Shown here: in pieces, positions 1 through 9,176 of the stretch
Layout: every line of letters begins with the position of its first letter
Position numbering within the stretch: the first letter of the stretch is position 1
From: Tistrella mobilis KA081020-065
Lineage (GTDB): Bacteria; Pseudomonadota; Alphaproteobacteria; Tistrellales; Tistrellaceae
Assembly: GCF_000264455.2 (NCBI RefSeq)
Contig: NC_017966.1
Coordinates: 558,001 to 622,000, forward strand
DNA: 64,000 bases
Reading direction: 5' to 3'
The notes under the pieces: generated by a model
Databases searched by the model: none
Seen by the model: the letters and a program-made list of their open reading frames with translations, nothing else
What the model was told of the DNA's origin: nothing
Made by a program: the position numbers and the translations under genes

Positions 1-818
1 GTCTTGATTTCGCCACGTACAGCGACGCATCTGCGAGTGTCGTGGCTGATCTTGCAAGCGGCGGCATCTCGGGTGAAGCCGAAGGTGACGTTTACATCAG
101 CATCGAGGGCCTGACAGGCACTTCCTATGCGGACACGCTGCATGGCGACGCAGGCAGCAACACGCTTGTGGGTCGTGACGGTGACGACATTCTCAACGGC
201 CGTCGGGGGGCCGACCAGCTTATCGGCGGCGACGGTTTTGACTTCGCTACCTACAGCGAGGCCTCGGCAGCTGTTGCGGTGGATCTCGCCAGTCAGAGGG
301 GGACCGCTGGTGAGGCCAAAGACGACATCCTCACTGAGATCGAAGGTCTGATTGGCAGCGCCTATGGAGATACGCTCTCCGGCAACAAGGAGGTGAACCA
401 CCTCCGCGGTGAGGCCGGTAATGACGTTCTCGACGGACGTGGTGGTGCCGATCTCCTTCAGGGCGGTGCAGGCGCGGATCAACTCACTGGCGGGACCGGT
501 GCCGATAACTTCCTGTACCTGAACTTGTCGGATAGCGGCAAGACCAGCGGTACTTGGGATACCATCACCGACTTCAGCCAAACAGATGGCGACAAGATTG
601 ACGTCTCCGCTATAGACGCCTATGTGGGATCGCCCGGCAATCAGACCTTCACCTTTATTGGCAGTGCCGGTTACAGTGGCACACCAGGTGAACTGCGGGC
701 GAATGTTTCGAACGGCTATACCTATATCGGTGTGGACGTCGACGGAGATCAGGCGTCTGACATGGTCATACGCCTGAATGGGATCCATACCCTTACTGCC
801 GCAGACTTCATTCTTTGA
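1..818 (+). CDS. RTX calcium-binding protein, C-terminal part (5' end outside window)
   Basis: The frame is already open at base 3, so only about 271 C-terminal residues are seen; the GTG at 42 is internal. A module of about 78 residues starting L/FDFATYS is repeated (from base 3 and from about base 237), and each copy contains IEGLxGxxYxDTL and glycine-aspartate nonapeptides such as GRDGDDILNG and GEAGNDVLDGRGGADLL. These bind calcium and fold as a parallel beta-roll in the RTX family. The end, with a TDFSxxDGDKIDVSxID segment and ADFIL terminus, resembles the serralysin-type C-terminal domain that carries a type I secretion signal. The N-terminal catalytic or adhesive part is not visible, so enzyme versus adhesin cannot be decided. 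GC looks lower than in neighbouring genes. The 3' end overlaps the convergent PAP2 gene by 11 bases. Confidence 0.9.
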   Translation, partial: LDFATYSDASASVVADLASGGISGEAEGDVYISIEGLTGTSYADTLHGDAGSNTLVGRDGDDILNGRRGADQLIGGDGFDFATYSEASAAVAVDLASQRGTAGEAKDDILTEIEGLIGSAYGDTLSGNKEVNHLRGEAGNDVLDGRGGADLLQGGAGADQLTGGTGADNFLYLNLSDSGKTSGTWDTITDFSQTDGDKIDVSAIDAYVGSPGNQTFTFIGSAGYSGTPGELRANVSNGYTYIGVDVDGDQASDMVIRLNGIHTLTAADFIL

Positions 819-1494
819 CATTGCCCTGCTGAAGAGAAACGGCCCGTGCGCAGGCGACCGCCCAGGCGGCGCCTGCGCACCAGCCGGCGATGACGTCGGT
901 CGGCCAGTGGACGCCCAGATAGATCCGGCTGATCCCGACCAGAAAGGTGAGCCCGATCGCGACCGCCAGCACATAGCTCTTCAGCCGCCGCCGGTCCTCG
1001 AACCGTGCGAGCAGGGCGCCGAGCGTGAGGTAGGTGGTGGCCGACAGCATGGCATGGGCGGAGGGGAAGCTCGCCGTCTGCACCTCCACCAGATGGGCGA
1101 CCAGATCCGGCCGCGGCCGCTCGAAGACCAGTTTCAGGCCGAAGCTCAACACCGTGCCGCCGATCACCGACAGCGCCACGGTCAGTGCGGCCGCACGGCT
1201 GCGGCGGATCAGCAGATAGCCGACCACGACCAGGGTCATCAGCCCCAGCACCGTGGTGCTGCCAAGCGCGGTCAGGTCGGCGAAGCCGGTTTCCAGCCAG
1301 TGGGGGCCCAGCGGATCGGCCGGGTCGGCGGGGTTGCGCAGGCTTTTGAGCACGGCGCGATCCAGCGCCTCGGTTTCCCCCTCCATCACCTCGTCGGCCA
1401 GCCAGACGAAGAACACGATCGCCGCCGTCACCAGGCCCAGAGGCCACCAGCGGTCGATCAGCTTCCGCCTGCCCTCGGCCGCACCTTCGGACAT
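808..1494 (-). CDS. PAP2-family membrane phosphatase
   Basis: Probable integral membrane phosphatase of the type 2 phosphatidic acid phosphatase family (228 aa), acting on lipid phosphates or undecaprenyl/acyl pyrophosphates. The three family motifs are present in order: KLVFERPRPD (KxxxxxxRP), PSAHAM (PSGH-type, with Ala for Gly) and SRIYLGVHWPTDV (SRxxxxxHxxxD), separated by hydrophobic helices. I chose the ATG at 1494 because GGGAGGAAAC lies directly upstream; an in-frame ATG at 1524 has no such site. It is a single gene, convergent with the RTX gene. The exact substrate cannot be read from the sequence. Confidence 0.85.
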   Translation of the reverse strand: MSEGAAEGRRKLIDRWWPLGLVTAAIVFFVWLADEVMEGETEALDRAVLKSLRNPADPADPLGPHWLETGFADLTALGSTTVLGLMTLVVVGYLLIRRSRAAALTVALSVIGGTVLSFGLKLVFERPRPDLVAHLVEVQTASFPSAHAMLSATTYLTLGALLARFEDRRRLKSYVLAVAIGLTFLVGISRIYLGVHWPTDVIAGWCAGAAWAVACARAVSLQQGNVKE

Positions 1495-1591
1495 GTTTCC
1501 TCCCGCAGTTCCATGATCGGACACGCGAAAACGCTACCGGAAGCGGCAGGCCGCTTCCAGTGAGCGTTCCGGGAGGATGGCGCGGCCGCGA

Positions 1592-2476
1592 TCAGCGGCC
1601 GCTGCGCGTGGTCGGGTCCAGCAACATGCGCACGCTGTCGCCCAGCCCGTTGAAGGCGAGCGCCGTCACCAGGATGGCGAGGCCCGGGGTGACCATCTGT
1701 TCGGGCGCAATCTCCATATAGAGATAGGCTTTGGCGAGCATCGAGCCCCAGCTGGCATCCGGCGCCTGAACGCCCAGCCCCAGGAAGGAGAGCGAGGCTT
1801 CAGCCAGCAGCGCACCGGCCAGAAGCAGGGTCACCTGCACCAGGATCGGCTGGATGGCGTTGGGCAGAATGTGGCGGGCCAGGATGCGCACCGGGCTTGC
1901 CCCGAAACAGCGGGCAGCATCGACGAACAATTCCTCTTTCACCACCAGCGCCCGCGCACGGGCCAGGCGCGCGATCAGCGGCGAGAACACGATGCCGACC
2001 GAGATCATGCCGTTGGTGAGGCCGACCCCCAGCGCGCCGGTGACGCCGATCGCAAGCACGATGGCCGGAAACGACAGCAGCGCGTCGATCACCCGGCTGA
2101 CCACCTCGTCGACCCAGCCGCCGGCGAAGCCCGCAAGCAGGCCGATCGGCAGGCCGATCACCAGCGCGATCGAGACCGAGAGCACGCTGGCATACATGCT
2201 GGCCGAGGCGCCGTGGATCAGCCGGCTGAACACGTCGCGGCCCAGATCGTCGGTGCCGAGCCAGTTTTCGGCCGAAGGCGGCATCAGGATCAGGTCGAAA
2301 TTCTGCTCGATCGGCGAATAGGGTGCCAGCTGGTCGGCGAAGATGCCGGTGAGCGCGATGATCGCCACCACCAGCAGGCTGAGCGCGCCACGCGGATCGC
2401 GCAGCATCCAGGCGAGCACGGGGTTGCGTCGGCGGGGCGCCGCCCCGGTGGCAGAAGGGGTTGCGGTCCGGCTCAT
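1592..2476 (-). CDS. ABC peptide/nickel-type importer, permease (DppC/OppC family)
   Basis: Inner-membrane permease of a binding-protein-dependent importer (294 aa). It has an N-terminal OppC_N-like helix, then the BPD_transp_1 domain with about five further helices and the EAA-loop region SxxxxxDAARCFGASPVRILARHILPN. The sequence GLGVQAPDASWGSML near the C-terminus is typical of DppC/OppC proteins. Its ATG overlaps the stop of the upstream DppB-like gene by one base, so the two permeases are translationally coupled. It is the last gene of the six-gene operon 8971-1592. Peptides are the likely cargo by family, but related systems carry nickel, glutathione or opines. Confidence 0.93.
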   Translation of the reverse strand: MSRTATPSATGAAPRRRNPVLAWMLRDPRGALSLLVVAIIALTGIFADQLAPYSPIEQNFDLILMPPSAENWLGTDDLGRDVFSRLIHGASASMYASVLSVSIALVIGLPIGLLAGFAGGWVDEVVSRVIDALLSFPAIVLAIGVTGALGVGLTNGMISVGIVFSPLIARLARARALVVKEELFVDAARCFGASPVRILARHILPNAIQPILVQVTLLLAGALLAEASLSFLGLGVQAPDASWGSMLAKAYLYMEIAPEQMVTPGLAILVTALAFNGLGDSVRMLLDPTTRSGR

Positions 2477-3429
2477 CAGCGTACCCTCGGGTCGAAGACG
2501 ACATAGAGCATGTCGATGATCAGGTTCAGCCCGACCACGAAGACGATCATGGTCAGCACCACCCCCTGCACCACCGGAAAATCGCGGGCGAGCGCCGCGT
2601 TGACGATCAGATTGCCCACACCCGGGATGGCGAACACCGTCTCGACCACGACGGTCGCCGCCAGCAGGCGGTTGGCCAGCAGGCCGATCACCGTCAGCAG
2701 GTTGACCGAAACGTTCTTGAGCCCGTGCTTCCAGAGCACCGCGCCGCCGGGCAGGCCCTTGGCATGGAGCGTGCGGACATATTGCGAGCCCAGAATATCG
2801 ACCAGCGAGGTGCGCAGCTGGCGCGCCACCTCGGCGATGCCGCCGGCGGCAAGCGCGGTCGCAGGCAGGATCGCATGTTCCAGCGCCCGGATCGGATCAT
2901 CCGAAAAGGCGACCGCCCCGGTCGCCGGCAGCCAGCCGAGCGAGAGGGCGAAGGTCGCGACCAGGATCATCGCCAGCCAGAAATTCGGAATGGCGATGCC
3001 GACCGAGGCCAGCCCCATCACCGCGCCGTCGATGATCGAATTGGGCCGGAGCGCCGCCAGGATGCCGAGCGGAATGCCGATCACCATCGAGATCAGCATC
3101 GCCAGCACCACGATCAGCAAGGTCAGCGGAAAGGTGCGGGAGAGCGAGGTCATCACCTCCTCGCCCGAAATCAGCGACCGGGCGAGGTCGCCATGAACCG
3201 CCCCCCACAGCCAGTCGAAATACTGAACCAGGAAGGGACGATCGAGACCGTAGAGTGCCCGGATTTCGGCAAGGCGTTGATCGCTGGCATTGTCGCCGGC
3301 CAGCGTCACCGCGATGTCGCCGGGGATCAGCTGGATCAGCCCGAACACCACGAAGGTCACGATCAGGATCACCGGCACCACCTGGATCAGGCGGCGGCGC
3401 ACGGTGCGGATCGCGCGGCGGCTGGACAT
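2476..3429 (-). CDS. ABC peptide/nickel-type importer, permease (DppB/OppB family)
   Basis: Second permease of the importer (317 aa), partner of the DppC-like protein. The N-terminus (RRRLIQVVPVILIVTFVVFG) and the conserved LIPGD motif, followed by six helices and the EAA loop (VRTLHAKGLPGGAVLWKHGLKN), are diagnostic of DppB/OppB. It ends with the family signature DPRVR. The gene is separated from the upstream binding-protein gene by 82 bases that hold a strong hairpin, and it overlaps the downstream permease by one base. Confidence 0.94.
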   Translation of the reverse strand: MSSRRAIRTVRRRLIQVVPVILIVTFVVFGLIQLIPGDIAVTLAGDNASDQRLAEIRALYGLDRPFLVQYFDWLWGAVHGDLARSLISGEEVMTSLSRTFPLTLLIVVLAMLISMVIGIPLGILAALRPNSIIDGAVMGLASVGIAIPNFWLAMILVATFALSLGWLPATGAVAFSDDPIRALEHAILPATALAAGGIAEVARQLRTSLVDILGSQYVRTLHAKGLPGGAVLWKHGLKNVSVNLLTVIGLLANRLLAATVVVETVFAIPGVGNLIVNAALARDFPVVQGVVLTMIVFVVGLNLIIDMLYVVFDPRVR

Positions 3430-3473
3430 CGGATCGGAAGTCCTCGAACTGGGGAGGGAAGCCGGAAAGCGGA

Positions 3474-3498
3474 CCGGGTGGAGCCTGGCTCCACCCGG
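3474..3498 (-). terminator. Intercistronic hairpin after the binding-protein gene
   Basis: A perfect 10-bp stem (CCGGGTGGAG / CTCCACCCGG) with a 5-base loop starts 13 bases after the stop of the substrate-binding-protein gene and before the permease genes. There is no T-run after it. In importer operons such stems often act as partial terminators or as 3' protection of the binding-protein message, which would raise binding protein over permease. That role is inference. Confidence 0.6.
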
Positions 3499-3511
3499 CG
3501 ACGGGCAGGCC

Positions 3512-5119
3512 TCAGGCCAGCGACACGTCGTAAAGCTTGGGCTTGTTCAGCAGGTTGGGCTTGTAGCCCTCCACCTTCTCACCCGCCACGTCCAGCGCCG
3601 ACAGGAAGGCGAGCGGGCAGACCAGGGCGTTGTCGAGCACCAGCTTCTGGACCTTCGAGAAGGCCACCTTACGCGCCTCCTTGTCGGGCGAGGCACGGCT
3701 GGCGGCGATCGCCTGCACCAGCTCGTCGGGCACCGGGCCGCGGCCGCCATTGTAATAGGCGTCGGGCAGGTACATCAGCGAGAAGGTCAGGCTGGGATCG
3801 GGCCGGCCGGTCCAGGCCGAGACCAGGGCGTCGGTCTTCTTTTCGTTGCCGAAGAAGGCGGCCGAGGCCTCGGGAATGGTGCCGATCGAATAGCGCACCC
3901 GGATGCCGACCTGGCGCAGCTGCTCCATGATGAATTCCTGCCGCTGCACCGAACTCTGGTCGGGATAGCCACCCAGATGCAGATCCAGCCCGTCGGCATA
4001 GCCCGCCTCGGCGAGCAGCGCCTTGGCCTTCTCGGGATCATAGGGGTAGTAGCCGGCCAGCTCCCTGTCGAAGGCCCAATGGGCAGACGGCAGGTTGGTG
4101 ATCGCCTTCTCGCCGATGCCGTTCATCGTCACCTTGACGAAAGCGTCTCGGTCGATGGCGTGGTTGATCGCCTGCCGGACGCGGAGATCGTCCAGTGGCT
4201 TGCGCGCCCAGTTGAAATAGATCTGGATGCAATAGAGCGTCGGGCCGGTAAAGGTGGTCAGCTTCGGCGCCCGCTTCGCGATCAGCCCCTGCTGGGGCGA
4301 CAGGAAATAGACGAAGTGGTTCTGCCCGGCCATCACCGAGCGCAGCCCGGTGGAGAGTTCCGGAATGATCGCGAATTCGATGCCGTCGACCTTGGGCGTG
4401 CCCTTTTTCCAATAGCCCTCGTTGCGCTTCACCACCACCTTTTCGTTGTCGTTCCAGGCAACGAAGCTCCAGGCGCCGGTGCCGACGGGGTTGCGGTCAT
4501 GGGCATCGCCCTTCTCCGTCACCGCCTTGGGCGAGCACATCATGCCGGCGCGGTCCGACAGGATCATCGGCAGGGCGGCATCGGGGTTCTTCAGCCGGAT
4601 GGTGACCTGATGCGGCCCGCTCACCTCCACCGCCTCGACATTGATCAGGTCGGCCTTGATGTTGGAGCGCTGATCCCCGCGATTGCGGTCCAGGTTGAAC
4701 TTCACCGCCTCGGCATTGAAATCGGTGCCGTCGTGGAATTTCACCCCCTCCTGCAGATCCATCACCAGGGTCTTGGGGTCGGGGAAGCTCCAGGCGCGCG
4801 CCAGGCCGGGCTTGGGGTCCAGGCTTTCATATTCCCATTCCACCAGTGTGTCGAAGACGGTGTAGAGGAAGGGATGGTCCTGGCCCGAGCCACCGGTCAT
4901 CGGGTCCAGGCTCGACGGGTTGGCGGGCGCCGCCACCTTCAGCACGCCGCCCGCGGCCAGCGCCCGGCGGACATGGCCGGGCAGCATGCCCGATGCCGCG
5001 GCGCCGGCCGCACCGGCGCCCAGCAGCGACAGGAAACGGCGGCGGTCCATCGCGAAGGCCGGGCGGCCCCCGACGGTGACCGGCTCGCCCGCGGAGATGT
5101 TCAACGGATCCTTGGTCAT
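3512..5119 (-). CDS. ABC importer substrate-binding protein, family 5 (DppA/OppA-like), Tat-exported
   Basis: Periplasmic binding protein (535 aa) of the importer, SBP_bac_5 family. A twin-arginine signal is visible at residues 25-48 (DRRRFLSLLG followed by an Ala/Gly-rich hydrophobic stretch). Family motifs include SLDPMTG, EGVKFHDGTDFNAEAVKFNLDR and RVRQAINHAIDRDAFVK. I chose the ATG at 5119, with GGGAGGAAG eight bases upstream; longer in-frame starts give an Arg/Pro-rich, uncharacteristic extension. Unusually, it lies in the middle of the operon (ligase, ATPase, ATPase, binding protein, permease, permease). The ligand is unknown. Confidence 0.94.
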   Translation of the reverse strand: MTKDPLNISAGEPVTVGGRPAFAMDRRRFLSLLGAGAAGAAASGMLPGHVRRALAAGGVLKVAAPANPSSLDPMTGGSGQDHPFLYTVFDTLVEWEYESLDPKPGLARAWSFPDPKTLVMDLQEGVKFHDGTDFNAEAVKFNLDRNRGDQRSNIKADLINVEAVEVSGPHQVTIRLKNPDAALPMILSDRAGMMCSPKAVTEKGDAHDRNPVGTGAWSFVAWNDNEKVVVKRNEGYWKKGTPKVDGIEFAIIPELSTGLRSVMAGQNHFVYFLSPQQGLIAKRAPKLTTFTGPTLYCIQIYFNWARKPLDDLRVRQAINHAIDRDAFVKVTMNGIGEKAITNLPSAHWAFDRELAGYYPYDPEKAKALLAEAGYADGLDLHLGGYPDQSSVQRQEFIMEQLRQVGIRVRYSIGTIPEASAAFFGNEKKTDALVSAWTGRPDPSLTFSLMYLPDAYYNGGRGPVPDELVQAIAASRASPDKEARKVAFSKVQKLVLDNALVCPLAFLSALDVAGEKVEGYKPNLLNKPKLYDVSLA

Positions 5120-5211
5120 TCTGGTCTTCCTCCCTGGTGGCCGCCGCCGGATCTTCTGTCGCGGTCGACCGTGCCGCCTGATGCGGTCATTCTGGTTGGG
5201 TCCGGTCTTCG

Positions 5212-6228
5212 TCAGCCGGGCGCCAGCTCCTCGGCGAAGTGGCAGGCGACGAAATGGTCGGGGGCGACGGGGCGCCAGTCGGGCACCCGCTCGGCGCAAG
5301 TCGCCTGCGCATGGGGGCAGCGGGTGCGGAAGCGGCAGCCCGAAGGCGGGTTCAGCGGCGACGGGATCTCACCCTCCAGCAGGATCCGGCGCTTCTGGCG
5401 CAGATGGGACGGCAGCGGCACCGGCTCGGCCGACATCAGCGCCCGGGTATAGGGGTGCATCGGCCGTTCGGCCACGGCCGCCACCGGCCCCAGCTCCATG
5501 AACCGGCCCAGATACATCACCGCCACCCGGTCGCTGATATGCGAGACCACGCCGATATCATGGGTGATGAAGACATAGGCGAGGCCGCGTTCGCGCTGGA
5601 TCTCGGCGAAGAGGTTGAGCACGTCGCCGCGGATCGACACATCCAGCGCCGCCACCACCTCGTCGCAGACCACCAGTTTCGGGTTGAGCGTCAGCGAGCG
5701 GGCGATGTTGACCCGCTGTTTCTGGCCGCCCGACAGCTCGTGCGGATAGCGCCGCGCCTGTTCCGCGCTGATCCCCACCCGGTCGAGCAGGTCGAGTGCG
5801 CGGCCGGTCCGCGACGCGCGGTCCCCCTCCCCCACCACGTCCAGCGGCTCGCGGACGCTGTCGAGAATACTCATCCGCGGGTTCAGGGCCGCGTTCGGGT
5901 CCTGGAAGATGATCTGCAGCTCGCGGCGCTTGTGCCGCAGGCGGCGGCCCTTCAACCGGGCGATGTCGTCGCCCTCGTACAGGATCCGGCCGCCGGTCGG
6001 GTCGAGCAGGCGGACGATGGCGCGGCCGAGCGTCGACTTGCCCGATCCGCTTTCGCCGATCACGCCGAAGGTTTCGCCCGGGCGGACCTCGAAACTGATG
6101 CCGTCCACCGCCTTCAGGCTTTCGCCGTCGGCGGTGGTGAAGGTGACGCGCAGATCCTCGACCGACAGCATCGGCTGGTCTTCGGTCGTGGCGGCTGCCT
6201 GTCGAGGGGCGGGCTTCACGGTGATCAT
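5212..6228 (-). CDS. ABC importer ATP-binding protein (DppF/OppF family)
   Basis: ATPase subunit (338 aa). It shows Walker A GESGSGKST, the Q-loop region IIFQDPNAALNPRM, the ABC signature LSGGQKQR, Walker B LVVCDEVVAALD and the C-terminal oligopeptide-type domain with PSGCRFRTRCPHA, whose cysteines bind an Fe-S cluster in DppD/DppF proteins. The start overlaps the preceding OppD-like gene by four bases (ATGA). In Walker B the usual DEP(T/V)SALD is DEVVAALD, a mild deviation. It pairs with the 6225-7220 protein as the heterodimeric motor. Confidence 0.94.
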   Translation of the reverse strand: MITVKPAPRQAAATTEDQPMLSVEDLRVTFTTADGESLKAVDGISFEVRPGETFGVIGESGSGKSTLGRAIVRLLDPTGGRILYEGDDIARLKGRRLRHKRRELQIIFQDPNAALNPRMSILDSVREPLDVVGEGDRASRTGRALDLLDRVGISAEQARRYPHELSGGQKQRVNIARSLTLNPKLVVCDEVVAALDVSIRGDVLNLFAEIQRERGLAYVFITHDIGVVSHISDRVAVMYLGRFMELGPVAAVAERPMHPYTRALMSAEPVPLPSHLRQKRRILLEGEIPSPLNPPSGCRFRTRCPHAQATCAERVPDWRPVAPDHFVACHFAEELAPG

Positions 6229-7220
6229 CCGACGGTGCCCTCCAGCTGGAGTTCCCCGGTGCGCCGGCAGCGGGCGCGGTGCCCCGGCTCGGGCTCACGC
6301 ATGGCCTGTGCCGTGGTGCAGGCCTCCTCGGCATGGGGACAGCGGGGGCGGAAACGGCAACCCTCGGGCATTGCCATCAGGGGCGGCACCCGGCCGGGGA
6401 TGGAGGGCAGCGGCGCGCCGCGCTCCACCAGCCGCGGCAGGGCGGAAAACAGCCCGGCGGTATAGGGGTGGCGGGGCCGGACCAGCGCGTCGTCGACGGT
6501 GGCATCCTCGACCACTTCGCCCGCATACATCGTCACCATCCGGGTGCAGGTCTCGGCGACCACCCCCAGATCATGGGTGATGAACAGTAGCGCCGTGCCG
6601 GTGGTTTCGCTGAGGTCGACCAGCAGATCGATGATCTGGGCCTGGATGGTGACATCCAGCGCCGTGGTCGGCTCGTCGGCGATCAACAATTTCGGGTTGC
6701 AGGCCAGCGCGATGGCGATCATCGCCCGCTGGCGCATGCCGCCCGACAGCTGGTGAGGATATTCCCCCGCCCGCCGCGCCGGCAGCGGGATCCCGACCCG
6801 CGCCAGCAGGTCGACCGCGCGTTCCTTCGCCTCGCGCCGCGACACCGCCTCATGCGCCAGAATGGTCTCGACGATCTGCTCGCCGATGGTGAAAACCGGG
6901 TCGAGCGCGCTCATCGGTTCCTGAAAGATCATGGCGATGCCGGCGCCGCGCACCCGGCGCAGCTCCCGCCCCGAGAGCTTCAGCAGGTCGCGGCCCTCGA
7001 AGCGGATCGCACCATCGATCCGGGCGAGGCCACGCGGCAGCAGCTGCATGATCGCAAGCCCGGTCAGCGTCTTGCCGCAGCCGCTTTCGCCCACGATACC
7101 GATCCGCTCGGCGGCCCCCACCTTGAACGAGACGTCACGGGTCGCCGAGACGATCCCGCCGCCGGTGCGCAGGTTGATCCCCACACGGTCCAGCTCCAGC
7201 AGCGGCGTCGCCGCCGTCAT
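6225..7220 (-). CDS. ABC importer ATP-binding protein (DppD/OppD family)
   Basis: ATPase subunit (331 aa) with Walker [10 protein letters not shown]-loop [13 protein letters not shown], signature LSGGMRQR, Walker [15 protein letters not shown] and the C-terminal oligo_HPY segment with [14 protein letters not shown]. The sequence [14 protein letters not shown] is typical for the D-type subunit. It overlaps both its upstream neighbour (ligase, 7217-7220) and downstream neighbour (6225-6228) by ATGA, so the three genes are translationally coupled. Confidence 0.95.
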   Translation of the reverse strand: MTAATPLLELDRVGINLRTGGGIVSATRDVSFKVGAAERIGIVGESGCGKTLTGLAIMQLLPRGLARIDGAIRFEGRDLLKLSGRELRRVRGAGIAMIFQEPMSALDPVFTIGEQIVETILAHEAVSRREAKERAVDLLARVGIPLPARRAGEYPHQLSGGMRQRAMIAIALACNPKLLIADEPTTALDVTIQAQIIDLLVDLSETTGTALLFITHDLGVVAETCTRMVTMYAGEVVEDATVDDALVRPRHPYTAGLFSALPRLVERGAPLPSIPGRVPPLMAMPEGCRFRPRCPHAEEACTTAQAMREPEPGHRARCRRTGELQLEGTVG

Positions 7221-8971
7221 CGGCCCGTCTCCGCGGCCGCGCGCGCGGCGGCGAGTTCGGCCAGAAGGGATTGTTTCAGCTTGTACTTTTCGATCTTGTT
7301 GGTTGGCGTCACCGGCAGCGCCTCGACGAAGCGCACATGGCGCGGCGTCATGTAGCGCGGCATGACCGAGGCCGCGAAGCTGCGCAGCTCCGCCTCGGTC
7401 ATGCTGCAGCCCTCGACCAGCTGGATGAAGACGGCGCAGTCCTCTTCCTCGCCTTCTTCCGCCGGGACCGGCAACGCGGCGGTGGCGCGGATGTCCGGAT
7501 GGGTGTTCAGCAGATCCTCCACCTGGTAGGACGAGACGTTCTCGCCGCGCACCCGGAAGAAGCCGCCCATGCGGTCGATGAAGTAATAAACGTCGTCTTC
7601 GGTCCGCCGCACCGCATCGCCGGTGTGGAACCAGAGGTTCGAGAAGGTCTTGATGGTGGCGTCCGGCTTGTTGAAATAGCTCCTCAGCAGCAGATGCGGA
7701 AAGCGCGGCCGGAAGGCCAGCTGCCCGGCCTCATCCGGACCCAGCACGTTATCGTCTGCGTCCAGCACCGCGGCCTCCAGCAGCGGCGAGGGCCGACCCA
7801 TGAAGCCCTTGGCCAGCGGTTCGGCGCCGTCCACCACCATGATCCCCCGCTGGCGGGCGATTTCCAGCACCGCCGCGCGGTCATGCCCGACCCGGAAGTC
7901 CGGGCGCTTGGCCTCGGCCTCGCCGAACTGGTCGATCAGGGCGACGAAGCCGTTGCCGCTTTCGGTCTGGCCGAAGCCTGCGGTCGAGAACGGGATGCCG
8001 AAACGCTGCGCCACCTCGTGATGGCGCGCCGGCAGCGGCTGCATATGCACCCGCATCATGGTGTTGTCGCGATCATCCGCCCGCGGCTCGGCGCTCATCA
8101 GCCAGGGCACCATCACGTCCAGCAGCACGGCGTTGCTCGCCCGGTGGGTGCGCACCCGGTCCCAGAACCTCGTCGGGCTGAACTTGTCCCAGAGCGACAC
8201 GGCACAGCCGGTCCAGCAGGCCTTGGCGACCAGGAACATCGCCCCGCCGACATGATAGAGCGGCAGGTCGCAATAGATCGTGTCCTTCGCCGTCAGAAAG
8301 GCGCGGCTGTTGAAGGTGTACTGGTTGATCCAGCGGAAGGGCTGCACCACGCCCTTGGCCGGGCCGGTGGTGCCCGAGGTGTAGATGATGTTGGCGATAT
8401 CGGCGGCCCCGCGGGTCACCGGCCGGTGGCGGCGCGGGGTACGCATCAGCTCGGCCAGGTCATGCAGGCCGGGCCGGGCCAGAAGCGCCGGCGGCAGCGC
8501 GGCTTTCGCCGGATCATGGTCGTGATCCGAGGGCAGCGGCCGGTGCACCACGATATTGGCCAGGCTCACCTCGTCCAGCACCGCCGCGACCGCCGGGGCC
8601 AGATCGGCATCGGTGATCAGCACCCGCGGTGCGGTGTCGTTCAGCTGATAGGCCAGCAGCCGGCCGGCATAGTTGAAATTGACCGGCGCATAAACGGCGC
8701 CCGCCTCCCAGACCGCGAACATGGCAAGGGTGGCGATCCAGGAATTGCGGGTGAAGACCGACACGCGGTCGTCGGGTTCCAGCCCCATCTCCTGCAGGGC
8801 GGCGGCAAGGGTCGCCACCTCGGCCTCGAAGGCGGCGAAACTGAGGTCGCGGCCCTCCTCGCCATAGCGGATGAAGGTTTGGTCAGGATGATGGCGCACG
8901 GCATCGCGGAAGCGGTCGGTGACCACATCCCCCTGCTGCACCATCATCGCGAACAGCGCCTGGGCGTTCAC
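7217..8971 (-). CDS. AMP-dependent acyl-CoA synthetase/ligase
   Basis: ANL-superfamily enzyme (584 aa) that would activate a carboxylic acid as acyl-AMP and then acyl-CoA. The P-loop-like A3 motif IIYTSGTTGPAKG, the FGQTESGNG A5-type region, LWFHTGDAV (A7), DRMGGFFRVRGENVSSYQVE (A8) and the C-terminal lysine region PTNKIEKYKL (A10) are all present. It is closest in style to CaiC-like carnitine/crotonobetaine ligases. The start is GTG at 8971 with GGGAGGACTGCC upstream. It is the first gene of the ABC-importer operon and overlaps the next gene by ATGA. This suggests that the imported compound, or an acid cleaved from it, is activated by this enzyme. The substrate is unknown. Confidence 0.92.
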   Translation of the reverse strand: MNAQALFAMMVQQGDVVTDRFRDAVRHHPDQTFIRYGEEGRDLSFAAFEAEVATLAAALQEMGLEPDDRVSVFTRNSWIATLAMFAVWEAGAVYAPVNFNYAGRLLAYQLNDTAPRVLITDADLAPAVAAVLDEVSLANIVVHRPLPSDHDHDPAKAALPPALLARPGLHDLAELMRTPRRHRPVTRGAADIANIIYTSGTTGPAKGVVQPFRWINQYTFNSRAFLTAKDTIYCDLPLYHVGGAMFLVAKACWTGCAVSLWDKFSPTRFWDRVRTHRASNAVLLDVMVPWLMSAEPRADDRDNTMMRVHMQPLPARHHEVAQRFGIPFSTAGFGQTESGNGFVALIDQFGEAEAKRPDFRVGHDRAAVLEIARQRGIMVVDGAEPLAKGFMGRPSPLLEAAVLDADDNVLGPDEAGQLAFRPRFPHLLLRSYFNKPDATIKTFSNLWFHTGDAVRRTEDDVYYFIDRMGGFFRVRGENVSSYQVEDLLNTHPDIRATAALPVPAEEGEEEDCAVFIQLVEGCSMTEAELRSFAASVMPRYMTPRHVRFVEALPVTPTNKIEKYKLKQSLLAELAAARAAAETGR

Positions 8972-9068
8972 GGTGGCAGTCCTCCCGTCGCGGCCGTCTG
9001 TCGCGGCCTTGTATCGATCCGTCTGTTCCGGGTCTGCCGTCCGGCCGGGGATGACCGGCGGTCAGTTA

Positions 9069-9080
9069 GAACAAACGTTC
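9069..9080. promoter_or_regulatory. Candidate operator upstream of the ligase/importer operon
   Basis: Inverted repeat GAAC-AAAC-GTTC in the 205-base gap before the ligase GTG. The minus-strand reading contains GTCGAACGTTT, which occurs again at 34904-34914 in front of the monooxygenase/esterase units. The shared 11-mer may be a common regulator site. There is no other gene-like content in 8972-9176. Confidence 0.35.
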
Positions 9081-9176
9081 GACCTAGGCTTGATTGTTGA
9101 GGAGATGGAGGGCTGCGTCAATAACGCGATCTGTATCACCACCGCGGTGGCTTCAATGCCATGGCATGCAGGCCGA

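Noticed and set aside
2461-5452. Long open frames on the plus strand opposite the importer genes
   Set aside because: They are antisense frames kept open by high GC and codon bias; the products are His/Arg/Gln-rich and match no family, while the minus-strand genes are clear.
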